From Lewinellaceae bacterium (GTDB taxonomy: Bacteria > Bacteroidota > Bacteroidia > Chitinophagales > Saprospiraceae): a stretch of 64,000 nt of DNA. The position numbers and the translations under genes were made by a program. How positions within the stretch are numbered: position 1 is the stretch's first letter; every line of letters begins with the position of its first letter. Below, piece after piece: positions 53,964-62,869 of the stretch. The notes under the pieces were generated by a model that saw only the letters and a list, made by a program, of their open reading frames with translations, had not been told where the DNA came from and did not search any database. Where the stretch lies: assembly GCA_020636005.1 (NCBI GenBank), contig JACJYR010000003.1, positions 620,001-684,000 of the forward strand, in the 5' to 3' direction.

Positions 53964-54506
53964 TTAAGAATTGGAACTGACCGTTTTCTTATCTCGTCCT
54001 TTCAAATATTGAACACAAATAAAGGTAATAATACTGCCAAGTACCGTTACCTCAAATAACAATGTACCGCTTGTAGCCAATGAATCGCCCAAAGAATTAA
54101 TAGTTAAGAAATAGTGGTTGAAAGTCCACTCGGAATGGATAACACTAACTAGCAGACTGACTATCAATAGCGTAATAGCGCTTACTGCCGAAGTTAGAAT
54201 GCCTAACCACATGGCTTTTTGAAAAAAAGAAGATTGCAGGTTATAGTTTCTATATTTTGACAATCCCCAGGCAAGAATACCTGCCAATAGGAAATATTTC
54301 AGGAAGTTGAGTGCGATACGCTCCCCTCCTCCGAACAAATTCAGGAAGAGTAGATAAGCGCCCATCATGAGGCCGCCCATTAGCCCCCACATAATACCTG
54401 TTGGATATATTTTGAATTTCCGCTTGGCCATCCTTTTCACCTTCTCCATTTCAGGACTACTCGGGTTAGCCGCTTCAGGAGAAATATTAATTTTGGTTGA
54501 TTCCAT
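53964..54506 (-). CDS. Four-segment membrane protein (DUF4199-like), unknown function
   Basis: The 180-residue product has a hydrophilic N-terminus (about 1-35, rich in Ser, Pro and Lys) and four membrane segments: about 37-56, 66-84, 97-118 and 146-166. The first contains GIMWGLMGGLMMGAYLLFL. The order and glycine-rich first segment recall DUF4199 proteins, but this is not certain. The downstream gene begins 18 bp after its stop. It lies within the group of stress-related genes. Confidence 0.6.
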   Translation of the reverse strand: MESTKINISPEAANPSSPEMEKVKRMAKRKFKIYPTGIMWGLMGGLMMGAYLLFLNLFGGGERIALNFLKYFLLAGILAWGLSKYRNYNLQSSFFQKAMWLGILTSAVSAITLLIVSLLVSVIHSEWTFNHYFLTINSLGDSLATSGTLLFEVTVLGSIITFICVQYLKGRDKKTVSSNS

Positions 54507-54610
54507 ATTCTAAATTTTGCCAGTCAATTGTTTGTGGTTAGTGGAGATAACTATTTGAGAAAAGAATCAATTAATCTAATAAACCGTCCTCAATTGCAAT
54601 ATTATGTTCA

Positions 54611-55111
54611 TTAACTTGTCCCATTGTTGAGAGGTTCTGCTGCTTTCCGGGCCATAAAGGCATCAAGCATCCAGGACTTCTTTTCGATGAATCCAAGAAA
54701 CCCACTAATCATATCAATTGTACCCTCATCCCCAGCATTGTCAGCAGCACCTATCACTTCCCGCATACTTTCTATCAATACTTTATGGTTTTCCAAAAGA
54801 ATCTCAACCATCCTGGTGTCCTGGATTACCTTGCCTGATTCTTTGACATTCGAGTGCTTCAGGTATTCGGACATTGTGCTGGTGGGGCGTTCACGCAAAG
54901 TGAGTATGCGTTCGGCGATTTCATCAATTTTAGTGCGGGCATCCTGGTACAATTCTTCAAACTGGATATGCAGGGCAAAGAAATTTTGCCCTTCCACGTT
55001 CCAGTGGAAATTGCGAAGGTTTTGATAATAAACATGGTAATCAGCCAGCAATTGGTTGAGGCCTTTTACAGTTGTTGATAGTTCTTTATTCTTAAATCCG
55101 AGATAATTCAT
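54611..55111 (-). CDS. dps: Dps-family ferritin-like DNA-protection protein
   Basis: Dps forms a dodecamer that oxidises and stores iron and protects DNA from peroxide. The 166-residue protein has the four-helix ferritin fold and the ferroxidase motif at the subunit interface: NLRNFHWNVEGQNFFALHIQ (about residues 31-50) followed by FEELYQDARTKIDEIAERIL (about 51-70), with H, H, D and E in the usual spacing. The C-terminus lacks the lysine-rich tail used by E. coli Dps for DNA binding. A 27-bp motif upstream (55174-55200) recurs at 63140-63166. Confidence 0.92.
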   Translation of the reverse strand: MNYLGFKNKELSTTVKGLNQLLADYHVYYQNLRNFHWNVEGQNFFALHIQFEELYQDARTKIDEIAERILTLRERPTSTMSEYLKHSNVKESGKVIQDTRMVEILLENHKVLIESMREVIGAADNAGDEGTIDMISGFLGFIEKKSWMLDAFMARKAAEPLNNGTS

Positions 55112-55173
55112 GGTTGTTCGAAATTTTATGGGTTGAAAATAAATGTTCTAAAGAAATGGAAGGAGACAAGGAA

Positions 55174-55200
55174 TTAAACAATTGATTGTCAAATTCTTAA
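55174..55200. promoter_or_regulatory. Shared upstream motif with inner palindrome TTGATTGTCAA, copy 1
   Basis: The sequence around TTGATTGTCAAATT matches 63140-63166 at 24 of 27 positions. It lies about 63-89 bp before the dps start codon, where a regulator would bind. The function is inferred. Confidence 0.35.
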
Positions 55201-55234
55201 ACTCCCAAGTGCTAACAAAGATGGATGGTGATTA

Positions 55235-55882
55235 TCAAATAGCGGCTTGCTCCATAGCTACTTCGGTGCGGGCGGCTTCGAGGCGATGGTTGACGGCCTC
55301 CCAATTGATGATTTCAAAAAAAGCATCCACATAGTCGGGGCGCCTGTTTTGATATTTCAGGTAGTAGGCATGTTCCCACACATCGAGGCCGAGAATCGGG
55401 ATACCTTGAAAGTCTGCAACGTCCATCAGCGGGTTATCCTGGTTTGGCGTAGAAGTGATGAAAATATCACCCATCTTAACGTCCACACAAAGCCAGGCCC
55501 AGCCTGAACCGAATTGACCCGTGGCTGCCTTTTTGAACTCGCTTTTGAAGTTGTCAAAATGGCCGAATTTTCGGGTAATATGCTGCTCAATAGCAGATCC
55601 ACCTTCTGGATGGCTTCCATTGTCTGGTGACAATATTTGCCAGAACAAGGAGTGATTGTAAAAGCCACCTCCATTATTGCGTACGTCAGCAGAATATTTG
55701 GATATTTTTTTTAGGATTTGTTCAATGGATTTACCTTCCAAGTCAGTATCTTCAACAGCCTTATTTAGCTTATCGGTATAGCCTTGGTGGTGCTTATCGT
55801 GGTGAATATGCATCGTTTTCATATCAATATATGGTTCCAATGCATCGAAGTCAAAAGGGAGATCAGGAAGAATGAATTTCAT
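55235..55882 (-). CDS. sodA: Superoxide dismutase, predicted manganese type
   Basis: The enzyme removes superoxide. The 215-residue protein has the metal ligands H27 (MHIHHDKHHQGY), a histidine in NNGGGFYNHSLFWQIL, and the D/H pair in DVWEHAYYLKYQNRRPDY. The residues that separate Mn from Fe enzymes point to manganese: glycines in NNGGGFYNHS, and the active-site glutamine supplied by STPNQDNPL rather than by the N-terminal domain. Cambialistic activity is possible. No signal peptide is present, so it is cytosolic. It lies between dps and hsp20, all on the minus strand. Confidence 0.92.
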   Translation of the reverse strand: MKFILPDLPFDFDALEPYIDMKTMHIHHDKHHQGYTDKLNKAVEDTDLEGKSIEQILKKISKYSADVRNNGGGFYNHSLFWQILSPDNGSHPEGGSAIEQHITRKFGHFDNFKSEFKKAATGQFGSGWAWLCVDVKMGDIFITSTPNQDNPLMDVADFQGIPILGLDVWEHAYYLKYQNRRPDYVDAFFEIINWEAVNHRLEAARTEVAMEQAAI

Positions 55883-55949
55883 GATTTGTATTTTATTAAT
55901 TAAAGAATGGAAGCAGCTTTTGCAGCTTTTTGTAAAAGTTGACCAAGGG

Positions 55950-56390
55950 TTATTGAATGGTTATTTTACGTTCTGCCTCGTTTGTTGCTGCTTTTGCTTG
56001 GCGTGGCAGGTTGATGTGCAGGATTCCATTTTTGTACTCGGCGCTGATGTGTTTATCGTCCACATCTTTTGGCAAAGTAAAACTGCGGATAAATGAACTA
56101 TAGGAAAACTCCCTGCGCAAGTATCCATTGTGATTATATTCCTCTTCCAAACGTTTATTGGTGGAAATGGTCAATAGCCCATCATTCACAGCAACTTTCA
56201 AATCCTTTTTATCGTACCCGGGTGCTGCTACTTCTATTCCGTAGCTTTCTTTTTCTTCTTTTGTGTTGATGGCCGGCGTAAAATCATCCGTCATACCTAG
56301 TAGCGACCGATAGCGATCGTTGAAAAAGTCATCCAACGAACGGCTATAAGTCTGCCGAGGTGACAGTCCTGTCCAGTTCGTGATTTTCAT
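55950..56390 (-). CDS. Small heat-shock protein (Hsp20/alpha-crystallin)
   Basis: This ATP-independent chaperone binds unfolding proteins. The 146-residue protein has an N-terminal arm (about 1-40), an alpha-crystallin domain (about 43-135) with SYGIEVAAPGYDKKDLKVAV, NDGLLTISTNKRLEEE and the signature YKNGILHINLPRQ, and a short C-terminal tail with the IxI-like TIQ end. In this group of genes it fits a protein-damage role beside the oxidant defences. Its leader is short and AT-rich. Confidence 0.92.
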   Translation of the reverse strand: MKITNWTGLSPRQTYSRSLDDFFNDRYRSLLGMTDDFTPAINTKEEKESYGIEVAAPGYDKKDLKVAVNDGLLTISTNKRLEEEYNHNGYLRREFSYSSFIRSFTLPKDVDDKHISAEYKNGILHINLPRQAKAATNEAERKITIQ

Positions 56391-56721
56391 ATCTTACTGT
56401 TTTTGGTTAATATTTTTTGATTTTTCGAGTATAAAACGGACGTCCCCCACCTATGTTCAATTATTACTTGCCGAACAAGCGACCTATCCAGTCGTTCTAC
56501 CCTAAATTAATTTACCGATAAAAAAACCGCTATTTGGATTTTTCTGTGGAATATTTCGGGAAAATAAAAACAGGGTATACCGGTTTTCTAATCGTTTTGG
56601 CCATTTTATTTATCCACAATTTTCCACTAATTGAGGGCAAGTATAACAATTGATTACATGAAAAAACAGGCAGTCCGAAAACATTCCGATCCTGCCTGTT
56701 TTGCAGGAAAATGAACCCTGC
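56391..56721. other. 331-bp gap between hsp20 and csbD
   Basis: Nothing gene-like was seen. It contains the hsp20 leader and the csbD terminator. Confidence 0.6.
56663..56702 (-). terminator. Rho-independent terminator of csbD
   Basis: AAAACAGGCAG (56663-56673) and CTGCCTGTTTT (56692-56702) form an 11-bp stem 20 bp past the csbD stop codon. On the minus strand the stem is followed by TTTTTT. Confidence 0.85.
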
Positions 56722-56916
56722 TTAAACCGCTTTGTCAATGAATTCTTTCAGGGCCTCTTTGGTTTGGCCAGTTTTTTTCTGGATGCGGCCCAGGAATTCA
56801 TCTTCCTTGCCTTCGGCATAGGTGAGATCGTTTTCGGTGAGATCACCATACTCTTGTTTCAATTTTCCTTTGACAATGTTCCAATTGCCACGTACTTTAT
56901 CTGAAAATGCACTCAT
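56722..56916 (-). CDS. CsbD-family stress protein
   Basis: The 64-residue protein reads MSAFSDKVRGNWNIVKGKLK, then QEYGDLTENDLTYAEGKEDE, the full CsbD motif, and ends in a charged helix. CsbD proteins are strongly induced in general stress and stationary phase in many bacteria, and their biochemical role is unknown. The leader contains TTATTTCTAACTATAAAAAA, and the word ATTTCTAACTA also occurs in the leader of the coiled-coil lipoprotein gene at 51352. The gene has its own terminator. Confidence 0.92.
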   Translation of the reverse strand: MSAFSDKVRGNWNIVKGKLKQEYGDLTENDLTYAEGKEDEFLGRIQKKTGQTKEALKEFIDKAV

Positions 56917-57435
56917 AATTAAAATTTTTTATAGTTAGAAATAAAAGTTTGTTTGCTTTATTGAGGTTTTTATAGTTATTGGAATATTGGCTTATTATAA
57001 AAGGACGGAATTGAAACTAATGTAACGTCGGCTTTAGTCGGCTAAAGCCGACGTTACATTAACTTTAAAAGCGACTAACTATCTATAAAACACAACCATA
57101 AGCCTAAACCTATTATAATCAGGAACAGTGAAATAGAGGGGGAACCAAGCCTTGCAAAGCTCCCCCTGACTTTCATCCATCAAATCATATACGATACAAT
57201 TTTTTTCTGTCGGTTAATCTTAAAACGGGACAGTTTTGGTGATGTTCAAATGATTTTCCCAAAATTTTTCTTGCCATCAATATTTCGGAACATGAAAAAA
57301 AACAATGTTTGCCGATTACCTGAATAGATTCGTGCGTCTGTTGGCCAATCACTGATATGAGTGGTTCCAAATTTATTGTTTTGCCAAAGTGGCGCCGGCT
57401 TTAACCTGTCTCTATTTCGCCTGCTAAAGCAGATG
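56917..57435. other. 519-bp gap with palindromic repeats
   Basis: No convincing gene. A 61-codon frame (57185-57370, minus) reads MEPLISVIGQQTHESIQVIG onward and could be a degraded protein, but it lacks a recognisable fold. The gap holds two copies of the GCCGGCTAAAGCC repeat. Confidence 0.5.
57018..57061. repeat. Dispersed GCCGGCTAAAGCC-type repeat, copy 3 (perfect palindrome)
   Basis: TAATGTAACGTCGGCTTTAG (57018-57037) and CTAAAGCCGACGTTACATTA (57042-57061) pair perfectly over 20 bp around TCGG. Confidence 0.8.
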
Positions 57436-57437
57436 TT
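57390..57437. repeat. Degenerate fourth copy of the GCCGGCTAAAGCC-type repeat
   Basis: GCGCCGGCTTTAACC and CCTGCTAAAGCAGATGTTAC keep the shape of the unit but with several changes, ending at the 3' end of the GAF-protein gene. Confidence 0.45.
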
Positions 57438-59826
57438 ACGCGACGGCCACTCTTAGTGCCTTTAATCCCTGTGTTTCCTGCTGTTTCTCCAATTCCAGTT
57501 CCTCAATTTGGTCTTTTATATAGCCCTCCGCAATGAGGTATTGGCAGAAATCCAGGTACATTTCCCGGTCTTTTTCACTGGAATATACGATGGCTATTTT
57601 GCCGGGCTGAGTCAGGCGCTCCTCCGAATCGGCAATGATTGCCTTGTCAATGCGTTTTTTGATAATTTCATAACGGATATTATAAGCACCATCCACATCG
57701 AAGAACTTCTCGTCCATGCGAAAACGAATGGAAATGGGCTGCCCATAGACAAATATCAACTGGGCCGTTTCCAACTGCATGGGCAGTTCGGCTTTGAGGG
57801 TGTTCATGCGGCGGGTCATTTCACAGATAGTGATAAATTGCCAAAGACGCAGGTTGTTGAGCTGAAAATCAGAGAAGGTCCCGTTGCGCAGCAATGCCTG
57901 CCCGGCATATAGCTCGAACTGTACTCCATCTGTCTGGAATTTTTCAAAATAATGCTGCGCCATGCCCTGCGCCCGTTCATCCTCGCTTTCAATAAAATCA
58001 GACAGGGCATTATTGATCTGGTTGACACTCTCCTCGTACTGCCTCCGCTGGTCGTACACCACTCCCAATACAGGGTCGAGCTTGGCAAAATAACCCTGCA
58101 CGGCGAGGTTGACGACGGTGTCTTTAGCCGCCAGTTCCTTCAAATAGGGATGAATTTCATTGTGAAAATAATCCATGAAAAATGGTTCGTCGCTCGACTG
58201 CATATCATTTGCAAGATATTGGATATGCTCTTCCGATTTTTGGATATATCGGCCAATCAACGGCATGTCCAATTTGCTGTGGGCAATTTTGAACAACTCC
58301 TTTTGCAAGTAGAGGTTGGTGATAAAATCCTTCTGGATGGAGCGGTTGCGGGTAAGGGAGGAACTGACGATGTCGCATTGGGCATACAATGGATAGACAT
58401 CCTTAAAAAGTATAGGCTCTATCGCCGCCTTTCCCTTTTGGTCGTATCGCTCCAGGTAGCGCTTTGCTGAATCCACAAATCGCCATTCTACCGTCGGGTG
58501 GATGGCGGTAAACTTTTGGCGCAGCACCCGTTCGATGCGGCTGGCCGATTCTTCCCGCCTGCGTTGCACTGCACGGCTGTATTGGGGGAGAATGTCCTTC
58601 AATTGCAAGGCGGAGAAGCTGTTGAGCGTGTATTCCTGCGATGCACCAAACTCCAGCAGCCCGATGATTTTTCCTTCCTGATCGTGCAGCGGGGATACCA
58701 TGTGTGACTTGATGCCTTTTTTGACCAGGGCTTTTTCGGCAGATGAAATCTTTTTTTTCTTTCTAAAACTCTCAGACAGCACAGTCTCGTCAAACTGCCA
58801 GGCCTTAAAATACACCGATTTCTTCTTGCCAGCCAACACGGGGTTTTTCCCTGGCAACAGGCTGTGGAAAATATTGAGGGTCAAATTTTCGCTGTGGTCT
58901 GCATCGTTGTCCAGCGCCATGATGCCTGTGCGTAGCCCGGGAATGCGGAAATAAGAGCGCATCAGGCCTTCCAGGTACGCTATGTGCTCCGGGGTGGTCA
59001 GTGCATCTTTTTTGAGGAGGTGGGAACGAAGGCGGGAAAGCGATTCTTCCGTCGTCACGTCCACCAACTGGATAGCTGTGATGCCGTGTATTTCAAAATG
59101 ATCGGGCGGTAGTGCCTTCAGCCACATATCCAGATCGTAAATATTGTCGAGTAGTTTGTTGATGTCTTTCTTGCTGAGTGGCTTTAAAGGTTTCAAGGGT
59201 TTCACCTCGACAAAATGCGCGTTGATGTCGGATTTAAAATAGTAGGTAATGCCTTCTTTCTCCTGCTCGATGGTAAAAACCACCTCCGGATCCACATTCA
59301 GTTCCAGGCCATAGCATTGATTGAGAATGGCGATGCAGGCGCGAATGGAAACAATGTCGAACACCGTGGCTTTCCTTTGGTGGATGGTACAGTGTACTTT
59401 TTTATCGACCAAAAGCTTTTCCAGCAAGGGGGTGATGTAAAATGCCGTAGCATCGAAAGGTTTGGTCGCCCGGCCCAACTGAGTTTCCCGCATACAGGGC
59501 GGGAAGATGCCGGCCAGCAGCAGTTCAAACATTTCCACATGGTCCTGCAATAGTTCAAGGTCGTCATCAATCGGCTCCCAGAGTGCCGGCGATTCAGCCG
59601 CCTTTTTCATGATCTCCGCAGCAAGGAGCCGCTCACCGGCATCGCCATTTTCCAACTTGTCCTGCCAGAAACGGAGCAGGGGTGCAAAGTTGAGCCTGCT
59701 GGCAAAAGGGATGGCTTTCTGGTCGGACAGGCCGGAAAGGTTTTCTGCCTGCTGGAGGAATACGTCATGCAGCTTTACATGCCGGGATACCACGTTGTTC
59801 CCTTCCTGAGTCCTTAGTTGGCCCAT
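57436..59826 (-). CDS. Large GAF-domain protein, unknown role
   Basis: The 796-residue cytosolic protein has no signal peptide. An N-terminal helical region (about 20-280) is unassigned. A GAF domain follows at about 285-425, with the core SHMVSPLHDQEGKIIGLLEF and a helix after it (SALQLKDILPQYSRAVQRRR). The C-terminal part (about 430-790) is helical and matches nothing I know. No kinase, cyclase or HTH output domain is visible, so it is unlikely to be a normal signalling enzyme. It stands alone on the minus strand between repeat-rich DNA and an AsmA-like gene. Confidence 0.75.
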   Translation of the reverse strand: MGQLRTQEGNNVVSRHVKLHDVFLQQAENLSGLSDQKAIPFASRLNFAPLLRFWQDKLENGDAGERLLAAEIMKKAAESPALWEPIDDDLELLQDHVEMFELLLAGIFPPCMRETQLGRATKPFDATAFYITPLLEKLLVDKKVHCTIHQRKATVFDIVSIRACIAILNQCYGLELNVDPEVVFTIEQEKEGITYYFKSDINAHFVEVKPLKPLKPLSKKDINKLLDNIYDLDMWLKALPPDHFEIHGITAIQLVDVTTEESLSRLRSHLLKKDALTTPEHIAYLEGLMRSYFRIPGLRTGIMALDNDADHSENLTLNIFHSLLPGKNPVLAGKKKSVYFKAWQFDETVLSESFRKKKKISSAEKALVKKGIKSHMVSPLHDQEGKIIGLLEFGASQEYTLNSFSALQLKDILPQYSRAVQRRREESASRIERVLRQKFTAIHPTVEWRFVDSAKRYLERYDQKGKAAIEPILFKDVYPLYAQCDIVSSSLTRNRSIQKDFITNLYLQKELFKIAHSKLDMPLIGRYIQKSEEHIQYLANDMQSSDEPFFMDYFHNEIHPYLKELAAKDTVVNLAVQGYFAKLDPVLGVVYDQRRQYEESVNQINNALSDFIESEDERAQGMAQHYFEKFQTDGVQFELYAGQALLRNGTFSDFQLNNLRLWQFITICEMTRRMNTLKAELPMQLETAQLIFVYGQPISIRFRMDEKFFDVDGAYNIRYEIIKKRIDKAIIADSEERLTQPGKIAIVYSSEKDREMYLDFCQYLIAEGYIKDQIEELELEKQQETQGLKALRVAVA

Positions 59827-59943
59827 TGAAATCCTGATTTTGGGTGTTTGAAAAAGTTTGGCAACAAAAAATCCGGTGCTGAAAGAACGCGGTGCAAAGG
59901 TCGTTGTTCACAGCCATAAATTAAGGACTGATCACTAAAATTA

Positions 59944-61584
59944 CTACCGCCCTTTCTTCTGCTTCTTCTTCTTCGCTAACTGCTTGCCGCCCATCCGCTC
60001 AATGGCCTTATCAGACAGGATGGAGGTTTTAATGCCGCTTTGGATGGCATTCCACCAAAAATAGTAAAAGGAGCGGCGGGTATTGCGTACGGCATACACT
60101 TCCCCTTTTTTGAAATCTTTTTCCCCTTTGGTGTTCACTCCATCAATGAAGAACAGATCAACGATCTTGCTCAAGAACTTTTTCTTTTCACGCTTTTCGT
60201 CCAGCAGGCCGAACTCCAACCCTTCGTACTCCAGGGTGAGTTCTCCTCTGGCAACGTCCTTGTCCGCATTGATACGGTAGGCAAGTCTTTGTATAGTGCC
60301 GGCTTCAAATTCAAAGTGATGGGCAGGCGCAAGGAAAGCATTGAACTCCACAAAGGGGATATTGGCAGCATTGCCGGTATAGGTAAATGCGTAAGATGGG
60401 CTACCAAGATTCATCCATAAGTGCTGATTGACATTGTATTTGTTGTGGAGAGTGGCATCCACTTGTATCTCCAGCACTGGCTGTTGGCGTATGCGGGCAG
60501 TGTCGTTGGTGACATTGGTGAGCAGGGCCTCCATACTTTCAAACTCCAGGCGACCAGGCGTAAGCCGGTCCATACCGAGGTTTTCATAGATTAACCATCC
60601 GTCCTTCACCTTTATCGTGTCAAACGTCAGGCCGAGGGAAGTTTTCAACAATTGTTCCTGCGGAAAAGGCTTGTAGGTGTTGGGGTCAATGGGCAGGTTG
60701 CGATCAGAGAAAATGCCGATTTTCATATGGTCGAATAGGACAGTGCGCCCCACGATCTTGCCTTTCCATAATTGGTCAAACTGCCAACCCGAAACTTTGA
60801 CGCTTGGAAAGTCGAGTTCGAGCCTTGATTTTTTGTACTTCAATTGGGCTGAGAAATCCCGTTTAGAAAGTTTGGGCACTACCCTGAATCCCAGCACCTC
60901 CAGTACACTGTCTTTTTTACTCAAATGGATGTGGCGAAAGGATATGTCTGAGAGGTTGTTGTCGTCCCTGTGCATGAAATTATAAAGATCGAGATCGGCA
61001 CTGACCACGGACAAGGGTTGCCCTTCTTTTTCCACCAGAAGGGAAAGCTCGCCCAACTCCAGGTTGAAGGTGTCGGCTTCCATTTCCGGCAGGCTTTCTT
61101 TTGTTTTTTTCAAAAAACTAAACTGTCCGTGCCGGATGAAAATTTGGCCTATGCTTACGCATTTTAATTTCCCGGCTTTTACGGAAGTCGGTTCCCGGGT
61201 CAGGCTGTCTGGCTTTTCTTCCCAAGAAACAGCTATGGCAGGGTTGTCTATTTTTAGTTTTTCTATATTCACAGCCCTGGAAAAAACTACATCCATCCAC
61301 CCGATGCCTTCCAGCCGGATGGAAGGGATAGCAATCTCCGCCTTCCGTTTCCATTTTCCCAGGTAAACTGTGGCGACAACGTCTTTCACAACCAAGGTTC
61401 CATCAAAAAAAGAAGCCTCCATAAAACCATATCCCAGGCTGTTGGGAGCCTTGATTTTTTCTGTAATGGCTGTTTTGATTTTCCCCTCCACCCATCTATC
61501 CAAAATTGAAAATGCTGCAATGGCTACTCCCAAAATGAACAAGATGATCCCGGCAGCGAGCCATATTTTAGTTGGTTTTGACAT
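59944..61584 (-). CDS. AsmA-like envelope protein
   Basis: The 546-residue protein has one N-terminal membrane anchor (residues about 8-28, WLAAGIILFILGVAIAAFSI) and a large periplasmic beta-rich part. Repeating strands (VNIEKLKIDNPAIAVSW, LPEMEADTFNLELGELSLLV) have the AsmA/DUF748 style. The C-terminus has the NTRRSFYYFWWNAIQSGIKT motif near the end of such proteins and a very basic tail (AKKKKQKKGR). AsmA-like proteins are thought to act in outer-membrane lipid transport. It is a single gene. Confidence 0.7.
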   Translation of the reverse strand: MSKPTKIWLAAGIILFILGVAIAAFSILDRWVEGKIKTAITEKIKAPNSLGYGFMEASFFDGTLVVKDVVATVYLGKWKRKAEIAIPSIRLEGIGWMDVVFSRAVNIEKLKIDNPAIAVSWEEKPDSLTREPTSVKAGKLKCVSIGQIFIRHGQFSFLKKTKESLPEMEADTFNLELGELSLLVEKEGQPLSVVSADLDLYNFMHRDDNNLSDISFRHIHLSKKDSVLEVLGFRVVPKLSKRDFSAQLKYKKSRLELDFPSVKVSGWQFDQLWKGKIVGRTVLFDHMKIGIFSDRNLPIDPNTYKPFPQEQLLKTSLGLTFDTIKVKDGWLIYENLGMDRLTPGRLEFESMEALLTNVTNDTARIRQQPVLEIQVDATLHNKYNVNQHLWMNLGSPSYAFTYTGNAANIPFVEFNAFLAPAHHFEFEAGTIQRLAYRINADKDVARGELTLEYEGLEFGLLDEKREKKKFLSKIVDLFFIDGVNTKGEKDFKKGEVYAVRNTRRSFYYFWWNAIQSGIKTSILSDKAIERMGGKQLAKKKKQKKGR

Positions 61585-61693
61585 GTAGAGGATGGATTGA
61601 TAAGGTCGAAAGGGAGGGGTGAAAGTTAGTTAAATTGGGAAATTTGGAAATCAATCCCCTCCAAGCCATTACAATTTCCCAATTTCTAATTTC

Positions 61694-62869
61694 CTACTCA
61701 TTCTTTTTCACAGTCTCCAGTTCCAGGGAGTCTTTCATAGTTTCCTTCTTCAGCTTGTGGCCGTAGTAGGATTCGGTGAAGCGTGCTTTCAGTTCATTCC
61801 GCTTGGCAGCGTCCAGCCCGAACTGCTTTTCAAGATAGGCGTCAGTGCCACCGTATTTTTCATCAATGACCTGGAACACGGCATCCATGTATTCCTTTCG
61901 CACCAGGATGGCATAGTCCAATGTCTCGGCATCGAGGCCGATGAGCCTTGCCTTTCTCATGTTTTTGATGTTGGCTGATTCCCTGTAATAATTAGACATG
62001 AGGTAGTCGTCCGTTATGGTTTTTCTGTCAACACCCAGGGCAGATAGTATCATGGCAGTGGTATAGCCGGTGCGGTCTTTACCACCTGTGCAGTGATAGA
62101 GGAGTGGGGTCGTTTCCTGCTCGCTCAGCAGCAAGTCAAAAACTGGCCTGATATCCGAAGCTAAGGTATCGGCGAAGGCTCGCATCACATCCACGAAAAG
62201 GGCTTTTGCTTTTGCCCGCCGGTAGCCTTCTTTCAGCACCATCGTCCGGATGCGGTCGTAGGCTTTCCCTTCTTTGTCGCTCAGGCTTATCTGGTAGTAT
62301 TTTGCATCTTTTGGATAACGATCGGGGTCTTTGTTCACCTCTATATCGTTGCGCAGGTCAACGATGGATTTGACGCCGAGATAAGAAAGGTAGTTGAGGT
62401 CATTTTCCGACAAATCAGAGAGTTTGCCTGATCGGTAGATAGCGCCCCATTTCACAAAGCGCCCATCTTCGGTGGGCAGGCCGCCGATGTCCCGCATGTT
62501 GGGTTGGCCCTTCATCGGTATGAGCCTTTCGGACACTATTATGGTGTCGCCTTTGGGAGAAACCATGCCAAAGAAATTGCGGTACACCTCGTTTTTCTGG
62601 GCGGGAATTTGGAGAAAATCACCTTCCACGACGGTTGGTTTTTCCCAGTCAATTTTATCGGGCGACGGCCCCTGGAAGATGTTCCATTTGCCGGCGGGTT
62701 TGAGCTTCAGTGTATAGCCGCCAGCGGAGCTGCGCGTAACGATGACATTTTCGTTGAGCGATCGCTCGATGTTTTTGGCGTTGGGGCTTATCTTACAAGA
62801 GGTGCCAAGGAAAGCCAATGCAGCTCCGGCACAGATGGTTAACAGGAAAAAATTCAAACTATGGGTCAT
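61694..62869 (-). CDS. Lipoprotein tyrosine/serine phosphatase (Y_phosphatase3 type)
   Basis: The 391-residue protein has a lipoprotein signal ending LGTSC (C25). After a beta domain (about 45-115) the phosphatase begins with GQPNMRDIGGLPTEDGRFVK (about 119-138), the family's opening motif. The catalytic P-loop reads HCTGGKDRTG (H259 to G268, nucleophile C260, arginine R266). A conserved general-acid region is less certain. Family members act on phosphotyrosine or on phosphoinositides. As a lipoprotein it acts outside the cytoplasm. It is a single minus-strand gene. Confidence 0.9.
   Translation of the reverse strand: MTHSLNFFLLTICAGAALAFLGTSCKISPNAKNIERSLNENVIVTRSSAGGYTLKLKPAGKWNIFQGPSPDKIDWEKPTVVEGDFLQIPAQKNEVYRNFFGMVSPKGDTIIVSERLIPMKGQPNMRDIGGLPTEDGRFVKWGAIYRSGKLSDLSENDLNYLSYLGVKSIVDLRNDIEVNKDPDRYPKDAKYYQISLSDKEGKAYDRIRTMVLKEGYRRAKAKALFVDVMRAFADTLASDIRPVFDLLLSEQETTPLLYHCTGGKDRTGYTTAMILSALGVDRKTITDDYLMSNYYRESANIKNMRKARLIGLDAETLDYAILVRKEYMDAVFQVIDEKYGGTDAYLEKQFGLDAAKRNELKARFTESYYGHKLKKETMKDSLELETVKKNE

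Noticed and set aside
57185..57370. 61-codon minus-strand frame
   Set aside because: No known fold, no clear leader, and surrounded by repeats; noted only as a possible remnant.
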